Below, one piece after another: positions 26,001 to 38,497 of a stretch of 64,000 nt of DNA (position 1 is its first letter; the number at the start of each line of letters is the position of its first letter). Below the pieces are notes generated by a model, which was given only the letters and a program-made list of their open reading frames with translations, was not told the origin of the DNA and did not search any database. Both the position numbers and the translations under genes were made by a program. This stretch comes from Glycine soja (lineage: Eukaryota > Streptophyta > Magnoliopsida > Fabales > Fabaceae): positions 630,001 to 694,000 of the forward strand of contig NC_041021.1 of assembly GCF_004193775.1 (NCBI RefSeq), read 5' to 3'.

Positions 26001-28857
26001 TTCGTAGCCCATGGGTTCATGCCTTCACAATCACAACCCAAAATAGAGACCATGCTTATATATCAACTTAAGCCACATTGCAAGACTAAAGCAGCTTGCT
26101 TACGAATTCAAATCAGTTTACAATATGCTGCTGCTCCCTTATTTTTGTTTAATTTTTTTTCCTACCGACAAGTTCAAGCCTTGTTTTAATCTTAATAATA
26201 GAAAAAAAAAACAAAAAGATATTATATACCATGTGCTTGGATCCCATTATGTAGCTTAAACGTGTGCCACTTAAATAATTATTAATTAGTTGCTTTTGTT
26301 TGTATTTTGACTTGATAATTTTTTAGATATTGATTGACAATGATATTTTAAACATATTGTTTAAAATCAAGTCACTCCTACTCTTTTTTTAATATATTTT
26401 ATTCATATTACCCTTGTTCTAGAATAGCTATCAAAGAAGTTTAATTCCGTGGGAAGTGAATTTTCAAAGTTATAAAACTATTCTCAAGCACGTGTATTAT
26501 ATAATGGAAAATTGATAATACCAAAATGCATTTAGTTGATATGTATCAATATTGTCACCAACTCACCATTTAGACACCTTGACTATAATAAAGACAATCT
26601 ACTTCGTGATTAAGATTTTTGAAATAATTCAACCTTAACTTATGAAGTAAATTTCTTAAAGACAATCTCTAAAATGCTTTGGACCCACCCAACAATCTCT
26701 AGGGCAAATATACATCTAAGACTAATCTAGTCATGCTTAATGTACCCAAAGTTGGATATATGACTTGGAATTCGTGGACAATCCTGCTTAGCCTACAATC
26801 CATATATGCAAGCTAAACCCTATAAAATGAGTCCTAATTTGAACACAAGTTTTTCCAGTCTAGTTTGTGTAGTCCACTTACAATTGTAATGCATTGTATT
26901 TTATATCACATATTTGTTTTTAGTCTCTACCAATGTTTTTTCCCATAAGCTAATTAAAATTGAACAAAAAATTATAAGTATTAAAGTAAAAAAAAATATT
27001 AAAATAAAATAACAAGAATCAAAACTAAAAAATAAATAAATTATAAGGATCAAAAGTCAAACAAAAATTTTAAAGATCAAAAGAAAAATATAATTATATT
27101 ATAAGAATAAAAATATATTTAAACCTTAAAATAATATAATTTGACGTGATAAAATTAAGAATAAAAAGATTTAATTGCTATCCATAAAATAATTTTACAC
27201 TTATAATCATTAAACTCTAAATTTTTTATTTTATCCTCACAACTTTAAACAGCATGCAACTTTAAAAAAAATGAATAAGTTTATTTATTTATTTATTTAC
27301 TTACTTACAATCTAGCTTTCATGATCAATAAAATAGAGTTTATACAAATAATTATCAAGATAATGAAAAATAATGTATGTATTATCGGTGTAAAATTATA
27401 TTATATTGACACCTAATAAAATCTAACAATTTAGTCACATTAATTAGTTTTATTTGAAATTAAAAAATTAAAAAAGTTAATCAATCACCTATTTTTTTTT
27501 CTAATGACCCTTCTCCACCTTATTCTTTCATCTCTAAACTTCAACTTTCTATTTTTTTTAATCACCCTCCTTCGCCACTAATCTCAAGACCTCAACCCTC
27601 CAATTTTATTTTTGTCACCCTCCTCAACACTACTTCATCTTAAAACATCAACCCCGATAATTTTTGGTCACCCTCTTCAAACTCATTCCCTCATTTCAGA
27701 ATCTCAACTCTCCATTTTTTCAATCGCCTTCCTCTTCCCCACTTTCCATGTCAAAACCCTACTAAGCTCGCATTGTTTTTAGCCAGCCTCCTTCTCTTTA
27801 CTCCCGCATCTCAAAAAGGATCAAATTAAAATACAAATTTCGGGGGAAAAAAAGCATGAAGGAGAAGAAGAATGTTCTTTCTAGATTTTTAATTTAGAAA
27901 TAAATTTTTACATGAAATGTTGACACGAATAATTACTTAAATTTTATTAGAGAATAGGGTAAAATAGTTTTACAATCTTAGTATATTAAGCTCTAATATT
28001 ATATATTATATAATTTAACAATGGGATCAATTAAATTTAATTGTTATTAAAAATTACTAAAATATCATTTTCACACATAGACTTGTGAAATATTTTATCT
28101 TATCATTATAACTTCAAACAGATGAATAGTTTACTTTTGATAGGTTTATTTATTGATTTATGAAAGCTCGACGAATTGTTCTTTATGATCCGGTTTTCAA
28201 TTGCAGACAAGAGATATAAATCATAAAACTCTATGGAGAATGGAAAAGTTTCCTTCAATAAAGCCATGATAGAAGAAAGAAAAGAGAGTATGAAAGAGGT
28301 AGAAATAGTAAAATGAACAAGCAAACAAAATATTCGATGGTCATGACCTAACTGTTATGGAAACATATTCGATCAAGGGATACTTATTTATAAACAGGTA
28401 AATTCCTCATAACAAAAATTTATATTCTTGTTGCCACATCAAAGTCATTCTTTTTGTTCATATAGTATATAGTTTGCATCATTCTAGCGTATGACACTGA
28501 ATCAAACTATACCATTATATTAATTGCCTCCGTTGGTGCAACAACACAAGCTAGAGTCCAGCTAACGTAGGCTCTCAAAAGGGTGAAATTGATCAGAACT
28601 TCACTGAGTCACATAAATAATAGATCTAGGCAATACCAGAAGTCTTAATAGTCCAACACGTAATCCAGATTTAGTTTAGCACGTAGTGGTGCAAGTAAGG
28701 ATCATGAATGTCAAAATATAAAACTTTCAAAATGTGAGGGTTGTCGTATTCAATCCTAATGGTAGTACGTGCACATGCGCTACTCATACAACTCATTGTA
28801 CTCTGTTTTTGGCTGTCATGTAAGTGGAGCCATGTGATCAACACAGGGAAAGAAAAC

Positions 28858-28858
<1 letters not shown>

Positions 28859-28910
<52 letters not shown>
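28859..28910. repeat. (TA)n microsatellite
   Basis: About 26 TA units followed by a T tract. A short (AAT)n run lies about 40 bp further on. Confidence 0.97.
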
Positions 28911-28915
<5 letters not shown>

Positions 28916-30274
28916 TTTATCTGTCCTTGTGAGGTTATTTAATATAATAATAATAATAATAATACTTATATTTTTAGTCGTTTAAATTTAAAATAGTTTT
29001 ATTTTTGGTATCCAAATAAAAAAAATCATTTTAATCTCCTAAGTTTTTTTTTAAAAAAAATATGTTTTTAACCTTGGGAGTCTTAAACAATTTTAACAAT
29101 GATGAAAAGTGATAATCTGACATTACCAACATTTGACACGTGTCTACTTTAAGACATCACCAAAATCATTTAAAAACATATATTTTGAAATTTAAGGAAT
29201 TAAAATGAATTATTTCAATTTGAAGAATAAAAAATGGATTTATTTAACGAGTGAGAATGATGTATTTAGTGAAAGAATATGTATTTAATTATTATCATAT
29301 ACAAAATTTTCTTGAAACAACAATAAACATGAATCACAAGAAGAATTATTTTTTGACCCAAGTGGGTTAGAAGACACTTGTGGTTTCTAAACCATGAAAA
29401 AATTCCCAATTTTTAAAGAATAATAAGGTAATTAGTAATAATAATAAGTATGGTTCTCATATAATTGAAAACCATTTATTTATATATTAATTACTTTGAA
29501 ATTATATTTAAATAATTTCTAATTGATAAGATAATTTTTGTATACTAATAGCATATTAAAATTTAAATTTATTTGACTTGGATAACTTAAAAGTCAAACT
29601 TTCTTAATAACATCTTACATCACTGACACAACTTACATGTAGGGTTGGTATGCAGAAAGTCCTTTCAGGAATGGCCCCAATAAAAATTAGCTGCACAAAA
29701 TTGGCCCACAACTTAAATGGACCTATCGAATTTTGGTATCGCGTGGCAATGCAAATGTTTCACATTTTCTAGCAAAATTTTGGATTGGTTTTGGTTTTTT
29801 CCTTTTAAAATGCAGAAAGCCAGAAACTACATGGACCGCACACATATAGCCTATAGGTCATATTTAGCGTAAGTTGAATAAATTTATGGATGAATAAAAC
29901 TAAAAGTTATTTCAAAATTATATTATGGCTTAAAAAAATGTCTGACTTTTTTGTAAAACTCATTATTAATGTATTTCAATCTTGATTATTTATCATAAAT
30001 TAATCTAATAGTTAAAATTTATTTTTCTTATTTTTACGTAAAAAAATTATATGAATAGATACGTCTTTTTATATATGAGGAAGAATTACTTTTGGAGTAT
30101 TTTTTTAATTTTTTTACTCTACTTAATAAACTTTTTATAAAATGAAAAATTTAGAAATTCAACCAACAAATTATGTTTTCATATAAAAAAATTAGATAAA
30201 TTGAATGTGCATAGATATGTAATGCCATATCCAACATTTTTTATATTTGGAGTACAAAAAACTTCTTATTTTTT

Positions 30275-30634
30275 TTTGGATGGGTAGAAATGAATTGAAA
30301 AAAAAAAGATAGAATGAAACTACAATTTTTTTCATCTTCTGTTTGAGAGGATAAACATTTTTGTGGGACTCAAAAAAAAAAACCCCCATATTGGAATGAA
30401 TTGGGAGGGAAATGATCTTTTTCTTATTTGATTAATTTTAAAATTATTCAATAACATTTTTTAAAAGTAATAAATAATTTTATGTTAAGAAAAACTATTA
30501 GATTGGAAAATAATTTTTTAGTTATTAGAAAATATTTTAATATAATTATTTATTTATTTTTACTTCTTTTTTTCACTCACCCAAACAAGCAGAAAGAAAT
30601 TTCACTACTCCCTTTCTATATCTATCCATCCAAA
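30275..30634. mobile_element. MITE-like element with TTTGGATGG ends
   Basis: TTTGGATGGGTAGA at 30275-30288 and its near-complement TCTATCCATCCAAA at 30621-30634 bound 360 bp of AT-rich DNA. The ends resemble those of the element at 15233-15455. No coding capacity. Confidence 0.45.
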
Positions 30635-32035
30635 CAACATATTTTTTATTCTATTTCTTTCCCTATTCATATTGATTTTTTTTAGGTGACCTATTCATCT
30701 AGATATCACATATTTCATTTTGTTTTACTATATTTATTGCTCCATTATTTTTACTCCTTTACTGCTTTTGTCGTCCCATTAAAGTCAAGGTAACAAACCA
30801 TAAAACAAAGAGTCAAGGTAACAAGTAATCTACTATAATTAACATATGATTATTATATTTTGAATTTTTGACATATATTCAATTCGATATTAATTTGTTG
30901 TTAGAGTGCTGGGCCGATATCAATGTAACTAAGGAATACATCACTAGATAAAGAAAAAGATTTTTAGGTACTACGGAATACATAAAATTACATATACATA
31001 CTCATGTATAAAAGGTTAGGCCATCTTGAAGTAGTTGGCTACTTGGATTCACTTAGAAAAAGAAAAGACTTAGCTAGATGTCTAGAATCAAGCAAATTTA
31101 TATTTAGCTAAATTTTTCTTCTAACTTATGAAGTGATGTCATGAAGAATGCAAACAAGATTGTAATTGTTTCCTCTACCATGAAGGTTGGATTTGTAACA
31201 TGTTTTAGAAGCATGCTTGACGCATCATCATTGCAATTTTACTTTAAGGCTTGAAATTGACAACAATAAAACTAAGTCGTTAAGAATTTAATGTCATAAT
31301 AATTCTACAATTATCTTTTTTTCCTATAAGAAATACTTAGTGTGCAAAATGTAAATATTTAAAATACTTGTGAGCCAAATAAAAATTTCATATGTGGCGT
31401 GTTACTTAAGTATATTGATATAAATTTAATGAAAATAAGTTCGTTGACTAAAAAGTTATTTGTAACAATTTTAATTGTCGATTTTTCAATGATTCTCACA
31501 CTACGACATTTTACACAAAGGATGAGAGGGATCTAGAAACCGTGTAAACATGAGACTATATAACTAAGGATGACTTAAGAAATTAATTGAAACTACCTAT
31601 ACCATCAAGATATATCTACTTTTGGTAGCCCATCACATAATAACTTCATTATTAAGTGTGCTTGACTTGAAGTAGTTGTGAGATAAGTGACCTTCCGGAA
31701 AGTTTTTCGAAAAGTGAGTAAATGAGAACAAAACATGCTGAAAAATATTGTGTTGATTTGTAGGGTTGGTCATTGATCCTAGAAGTAGACAAAGCTGATT
31801 TTTGAGATCTCAAAAAGAGTTACATGTGGAGGTTTTTGACTAGTGGAGGATTCTGACCAACAAGGATGTTGAGTGAAATTTCACCGTGTGAAATGTTATA
31901 GAGTGAGAACCATCGATAAGTCAACAATTATGAATGTTACATTGTTGCCCTAAGACATTTATTCGCCTTATTGACTAAAGGAGGAAACAAAGAACATAAG
32001 AAATATATAAAAAATTGTGAAGTAGATTAGTTAAT

Positions 32036-32760
32036 CACTAGAAAAGGAGTTGAATAGCGACACTTAAATGACTACTTTGATCATTTTCTGCACAAATATC
32101 ACACTATTTCTTATACTTCTCAAAAGCTTTAGAAATTGTTTCTCCTTTTCAGAATATGATTTTTTTTAATAAAAGTTGATGCTATTTTTGAAGTTTTAAA
32201 CTCTTTGAAAAACCCTTTTTGAATGAAAGATAAGTTAACTAAATTTAATCTTAAGGATTTTTCAAAAGCTAAGATAAATATGTAGCAACCATTCATATAT
32301 GAGAAGAATAAAAGTAAAGGAAGATATCATATATAAATTTATATTGATTCACCCATAAATCTTGAGCTATATCTAATACCTATATATGTCGGATTTCCAC
32401 TAAATTACAAACACCAAATACAAATGTATACTTTTTCCTCAATCCTCCTCAAGCTTTTTCAATATTTTTCTCAAACCTCTACAAGATGTGCTTCAATTCA
32501 GTATTCTCACCTTTTGTGAGTTATGACTAATATTCTAAACTTTTGTAGGTTGTACTTAATATTCTCAACTTCTATAGACCTTTCAACTAATATTCTTAGC
32601 TTATGCAAACTTTCACTTAATTGACATATTCTTTTACAAACCTCTCTATCTCTAGGCTTAAACCCAAACAACAATCTTTTGTTAACACACAACAACCCAT
32701 AAGCAAATAAGATTGTTCCATAGATACCACGTTTTACAAAGGAAAAACATGAGATAATAA
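32036..32760. mobile_element. Probable LTR-retrotransposon LTR remnant
   Basis: The opening CACTAGAAAAGGAGTTGAAT and, further on, TTGATTCACCCATAAATCTT with a following GAGCTATAT resemble the layout of long LTRs common in legume genomes (ctagaggggggtgaat... and ...ctggttcactc). No gag or pol is seen nearby. Identification is by general resemblance only. Confidence 0.3.
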
Positions 32761-33111
32761 GAGAACGAGACGATCATGACGGGTTTTGATGATGTCACGT
32801 GAATTTTGAAGGGATTGTTGATTTATGTATTATTGATTGTTAATTTTACTTATCAAATCTCTTTTGTGTAAATATTAATTTTTTTGTTAAGTTAATTTAC
32901 TATTATAACATTTTTTCTTGGACAATTTACTTATATTCTTTTCAGTAATTAAAAACTATTATTTTTTTCACTTTTATCCTATTTATATTCATCCAAATAA
33001 CACATATTTCTCATGATATTTTTTAATTTTATTTTATTTCTTGCCTTCTTCATTCAATTGTAGTGAGATGATGATTCATAAAAAAAAAAGAATATTTTAT
33101 TTGGAATGAGA

Positions 33112-33122
33112 TGTAACGGCTA
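33112..33122 (+). promoter_or_regulatory. MSA-like mitotic element upstream of BUBR1
   Basis: TGTAACGGCTA matches the MSA consensus YCYAACGGYYA at all but one position, including the AACGG core. It lies about 113 bp upstream of the start codon and 12 bp before the TATA box. MSA elements bind MYB3R factors and drive G2/M expression, which suits a spindle-checkpoint gene. Confidence 0.55.
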
Positions 33123-33134
33123 GTTGGCTCACCA

Positions 33135-33140
33135 TATAAA
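33135..33140 (+). promoter_or_regulatory. TATA box of the BUBR1 gene
   Basis: TATAAA 95 bp before the ATG, giving an expected transcription start near 33165-33175 and a short leader. Confidence 0.55.
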
Positions 33141-33234
33141 ATAATAATTAAATTTTCAAAATTTGAATCACAAAAGCCGACACCGCTCCCACTTAGCCTA
33201 TTTCCCTTTGATTGATTGATTCACTGCAACAACA

Positions 33235-36200
33235 ATGGCGGAGGCCGAGATGGAGAAGATAACAACAATAGACCCAGAGACGGAATTTCTGGCGTCGAAG
33301 CGGAAGAACGGGAACGAGTGGGAGACCTTCAAGGAGAACGTGAGGCCGCTCAAGAGAGGACGCAATGTCAACCTCTTGAACCACGCCCTCAACTCCCACA
33401 CCGATAACCAACTCAAGAAATCCCTCGTCCAACAACGAAGGTTCCTTCTTCTCATTCATTCATTCATAAATAATTCTCTTTTGTGATTTCATCTCATTTC
33501 TGAGTTTTCCTGAAGCAGCAAACTGATTCAAGCCATCCAAGAATACCAGGGTGACGATCCTCTTCTCCCCTGGATACAGTGAGTATAAATATATCTCTTT
33601 CCATCCCCAATTATTTCACTTTTGTTTGCTTCCAGAAAAAATAATAAAAATGGGCAAATTAATCTTCCCACATGTCATAAGTAAATTGCCCCTTCTGAAC
33701 CCTTAAAATATGCATTCAATAGCCCAAATCCCTTAAATTTAACAAAAAGTTATTAGAATGATCTACAGAGCAATTTCTGCATTAGTATCAGAACAGTGCT
33801 TGTAGTTATAATTATTTAAGATGCATTGAAATGATGATTAAAATTAAAAAGGTGACAAAGTTGTTTTATTGTAGTTATTAAAAATAAGTATAATAAGAAG
33901 TTCTTCCAAAAAAAAGTATAATAATAAGTATAACACTAACAATTTGTTTGCATGGAGAGAAAATTAGAGGAGAAAAAAATTTGGAAATGTCAATCGAGGG
34001 AGATTTTGAAATTTTGTTTTTTTAGTGATTTTCCCCCCATTTTCTCGTTAATCAAATGCAAACATAAAATAAAATAGTGTTAAGAATGTTTCATTTGATG
34101 TGTTTTATATATGATATGTGATTATTTAGTCATTAAGCAACTAAGAACTTACTGTTTTACTATTTATTTATCTAATTAATTTTATTGATGTTGAAGGTGT
34201 ATCAAGTGGGTTCAGGAGGCCTTTCCTCCTGGTGGAGACAGTTCGGGGCTGGTGGTGATTTATGAGCAGTGTGTGCGTGCCTTTTGGCACTCAGAGCGCT
34301 ATAAGGATGATCTTCGCTACCTCAAAGTGTGGCTGGAATACGTGGGTGGATTATCACACTCTTGTATGCATTATAATGTGGTTACTTCAATTATTTTTGA
34401 CAATTTAAGCAATGTTGCAGGCAGATAATTGCTTTGATGCAGACGTTATCTATGCTTTTCTGGATGCAAATGGCATTGGAAAACCTCATTCCATTTTCTA
34501 CATTTCATATGCTTTGCATTTGGAATCTAAGAACAAGTTTAAAGCTGCCAACCAGATGCTGGAGCTTGGCATATCTAGGTAGTGACCCTAATCTCCTGGA
34601 GCCTGTGTGAAGGAAATCTTTTCTTGTGTGATTTATGTTGCTACATTTCCCCTTCATTTCAAAATCTTTTCATGGTTTTGGAGTTTGTGGTTCACAAGTG
34701 TGTGTTCATAATCATATTCTGGTGGTATACTATCATGTACGACTTTGATGTTATATTTTTCATGATGACCTTCATGTGTTGCGAACTTGCAAATCCCTCA
34801 TTTGATAGGTGCATTTTGCAGGAATGCTCAACCGATTGAGAAATTGAAGGCTGCTTATAGACAATTTTTTGCACGCTCAATGGCAAGGCCTATAGCTATA
34901 GATGTATGTGTTCCAATTGATTGCCTCTTTGAAACTGTTATACTTATTATAATATGATCTATTGATCTATCTACTTTTCTTTTGCTATCTAGGATTCAGT
35001 AGAAAAACTGGCACCCACGCGTAGCTTTGGAACTGTTCTTGCCAAGGGAGAAAATCGTGAGGCCTTTATTTTGTGCAATATCTTTAATCTCTAATTCATG
35101 AATATGAATTTTGAACAATCTTCCCTGTTGTGGCAGGTGCACCGCTGTCCATTTTGAACTCGAACCGTGATCCTTCTGCTAAGAATGATAGGTAACAGGG
35201 TTGTTTCTTTGGCTTTATTTAGTTGTTGGAGTTGGTTATCTGGTGGTTCTTCCCTTCATTTCCTTTTCATTAGTATTTTTGTATCATAAAATGCTTATTT
35301 TTCAAATTGCACACTACACAGTATTGCATTGTAGAGAAGTATATGAAATGTAAACTCCAAACTCATGCAACATTCCTCCCTGGGCATTTTTGAAATGTTC
35401 TCTCTTCATGTAGGACCCGAGCAGCTCCACTTTCCATTTATAAAGATTCAGCTGACACTGGTGATACTGATCCTCATAAGCCTGACCCGTCGCACTCTTG
35501 GCACACACTTGGAGCTCGAGCTGACAGAAATAAGGAAAACAATGCAATTCCTGGCAAGTGGAAGTCCTATAAGGTGCTAATTTTCACACTCTTTTTTTGC
35601 TTGCCTTTTCATGATTGATCATATACTATAACATATTACAAAACCGTACTTTCTTTTGGTGTGTGTGTTCTACATTCATTTAATGCCCAAGTTACTGAAT
35701 GATTTCAGGTTCCACAGCGACCTGGGACTAGAGTTGGAGGGGCTACTCCAAGTGCCTTTATCCCAGTGTTTGTTGATGAAGAATGTCAAGAGTAAGTGGA
35801 ATCACTTTCCGTTGTCAGTTTGTCTGTACGCAATTTTGTTCTTTCAAACTTAATTTACCTTACAAAATGGGGTGACAAATTTACTATTTTTATAATTTTT
35901 TATATCTATGTAATCCTGAAAATTTTATTCTCATCAAATTTTAGAGTACACAACTTGTCCTTTTTAGTTATCATTGGAAATGAAATTTGATCAGCATTAG
36001 TTTTAGTCATGTTTTTGTTTTTGAAATGTGGTGGATTTTATCCTTGACCCCCACCTTGTATTTCATTTTGACCTAACAAGGGACCGAATCCATCACATGT
36101 AAAAAAAGACAAGAGGGGACTTAAACGCATTTTACCTTACAAGAGAAAAAGCTTAACCTTTTTTTTCTGTGTGAAAAGAATAATGTTAAGAATGATTCAG

Positions 36201-36457
36201 TACTGAACTATTTTACATGTGGTAACAGTTCACAAAGTAAGAAAGCAGAGGGTTGTAAGTCCTCAAGTTTGAAGATAAGGCAAGAGGACGACAAGGAACT
36301 GAAAAGGTACTTATTAATCGTGATTCACGTGACAATTTCTAAAAAGAGGGTCCTCATGAATTGACACATTATCTGTATTGTTGTTCCTTTCAGGGAAACA
36401 GAGCTACTGAGGAAGAATCCATTACGCAATTTTCCTCAAAACAGCCTCCCTAGATAA
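33235..36457 (+). CDS. BUBR1: Spindle assembly checkpoint protein BUBR1/MAD3
   Basis: Eleven exons: 33235-33440, 33519-33578, 34197-34341, 34421-34578, 34822-34903, 34993-35056, 35137-35191, 35414-35573, 35709-35791, 36229-36306, 36394-36457. They sum to 1155 nt (384 residues), close to the roughly 395 of the Arabidopsis protein. Residues about 29-155 form the Mad3/BUB1 TPR-like domain (LPWIQCIKWVQEAFPPGG, CVRAFWHSERYKDD, LKVWLEYADNCFDA). KEN boxes are at 33-35 (TFKEN) and 297-299 (DRNKENN); these motifs let MAD3 act as a pseudosubstrate inhibitor of the APC/C. There is no kinase domain, so this is the MAD3/BUBR1 type and not BUB1. It acts at kinetochores and in the mitotic checkpoint complex. 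The acceptor of intron 1 is a tandem AAGCAG site (33513-33518), so one extra serine is possible. Confidence 0.92.
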
Positions 36458-38497
36458 TTCAGTGAACTTTTGATGACAGCCATGAATTATTGCAGCAGTG
36501 TGCCATCATTTCTTCAACAGTTTCCCGCTCTCAGCTTTCCCCTGGAAAGCTTGACCGCATTTAACATGTGCTTTCTAGTTGGTGCTGGAATTTCGGGTTT
36601 GTTTGATTTGATTGGTTGAAAACAATGAACGAGTAATATTTGGACAGAGAATTTAAGAAATTTGTAATGTGGGACAACATTATTACCTCAATTCAATTCT
36701 TTTCATTTGTAAAATTGTTAGTCTATTTTGCCCAATAGAAGAAACCCTTGGGGCGTTTGGTACAAGGAAAATACTTTCTTTCCCAAGGATATGGGGATGA
36801 AACATTGTGGGAAATGTAACCCACCAATTTTTTTTTTGGAAACATTGTTTTATGAGAATATTATTTTCTTAAAAATCAAAGCATGAGAAACAAACATTTC
36901 CATTAATTTAAGAATTCTAGGAAACTATATTTCTCTTATTTGTGCTATTGACAGTCGCTATACTACATAATGAAATACGAAATCGAAAAAATAAATTTTG
37001 TTAAATACTTCGTTGTTGACTACATTTTTAATTTGATATTTTATATTTCTCATTTTACACATCAATAAAAATACCAACCAATTAAATGATGTAACTCTTC
37101 TCAACTAAAAATATACAGTTGTATAATAATGAGACAAAATATGTGTATATTTTAGAATACTTATATATAGGGGCCTTATTTTATTGTTTTGCAGGTTTAT
37201 AAAATGTCAGGACCAACTTCGTTACAAAGGCATATTTATAAGACTTCACTTTACAAGATGATAACACCCATAACAAGTTGTTTGTGTACACTATTAGCTA
37301 TGCCAATCAACTGAACTGATGCTTCATAGAATTCTCTCCCCGCCTCTCCTTTGTGCTTCAGTGTGCGTGAGCTGAGTGAAGGAAAAAACAATAGATAGTT
37401 ATACACATAAATATGTATATATAAACAACATAACGAAACAGCCAAACAGGTAGGCAAACTAAGTTAAGCAGCCATAAAATGTATCTTGAAGAAGCCTGTT
37501 GTGAGAAGTGGCAGCAAATTAAAAATGATTTTAAAGTTGGTTAAAATTTGGAATTGTATGTTTACACAGAATGAGAAGACCCTAGCTTTATACTAATCAT
37601 GATGTGCAAGATTATGAATGATGACAAAGACAATTAAGACAAAAATGATAACAATGAAGAAACCCTTTTGGAAATTCTTCAAACATGAATTTGAACATTC
37701 CAAAATCTGAATGAAACATGAATTTGGTGGACAGGCTAGTTAATTGGCCTCTGCCAATGATTGCAGGTGAATCAGATGATGAATGGGATTGGATTGTAAT
37801 TTCAAACAGCATATTCTTGAAGGATAAAGTTGAAGTTAAGCATACAAAAAATAATTTGAATATTTCAAATAACACAACAAGGTACTAATTCTCAGATTTT
37901 TCCATTATCATTTTGTAATGACAGCAACACTAGGGAAATTAGAGAAACACAAGTAGAAACACAGGGAATGGTGAGGTTTCTTTAATATAAAAATCATGAA
38001 CCAGACACCATAAAATAGCTGCAGAGTAATAGAATATGAGACTAATGAGATATGAAGCACCAAAGTGGAGAGTAGAAGTCATTCACACCAACACAACCTT
38101 CTTTCAACCCTTACTAAAATATTCATATTCATTTTTCGGGTTAAAATGTTGGCTTGGTGGTGAAGGGAGAAGGGAGGGGGGAGAGGTTGTGGGTTCGAAT
38201 CCCCCTAGGAACAAAAAATTAACGACTAACTGTTAACATTTGCCGATAAAAAAAACTAAATATTCATTTTCCTTTTGCAGGGCACATTCATTTACAGTTG
38301 GTTCCCCATTTCAGCTAACAATGCGACTTTGCAATTTATTGCAACTAAATTTAACTTGTAGATATGGAGGTTCTTAATTTAATTGACACTGACTTTGGTT
38401 TCATCTAATCTTCAGTTCAAAAATCAACAAAGATAAACCAAGCTTTATTTCAGTAGTAAATGGATAGTAACAAATTCAAAGGATATAGCCTTTGCTT
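36458..38497. other. Intergenic between BUBR1 and the first P450 pseudogene
   Basis: It begins with the BUBR1 3' UTR, whose polyadenylation site is not determined. At 36750-36930 lies AT-rich, repeat-like sequence beginning GGCGTTTGGT. At 37251-37380 the minus strand has a good polypyrimidine/AG acceptor followed by about 40 open codons (HKGEAGREFYEASVQLIG) that I do not recognise. It could be a lone exon or chance. A SINE is at 38136-38259. Confidence 0.45.
38136..38259 (+). mobile_element. tRNA-derived SINE with perfect 11-bp target duplication
   Basis: Flanked by ATATTCATTTT at 38125-38135 and 38260-38270. Inside are a pol III box A-like TGGCTTGGTGG (38150-38160), a perfect box B GGTTCGAATCC (38192-38202) and an A-rich 3' tail. 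It cannot fold as a complete tRNA, so it is a SINE and not a tRNA gene. Confidence 0.8.

Larger units (their letters stand above)
20960..33110. other. Intergenic, AT-rich and repeat-derived
   Basis: About 12 kb without a supportable gene. It holds foldback sequences (22571-23066, and a weaker one at about 24596-24955), a (TA)n tract at 28859-28910, a TIR element at 30275-30634 and LTR-like sequence at about 32036-32760. The stretch 23660-24130 has fewer stops on the minus strand (84-residue frame 24129-23875) but matches no family I recognise. It may be a decayed coding fragment. Confidence 0.5.

Noticed and set aside
38192..38202. A tRNA gene suggested by a perfect box B
   Set aside because: No acceptor stem or cloverleaf could be drawn, and the element has a SINE tail and target duplications.
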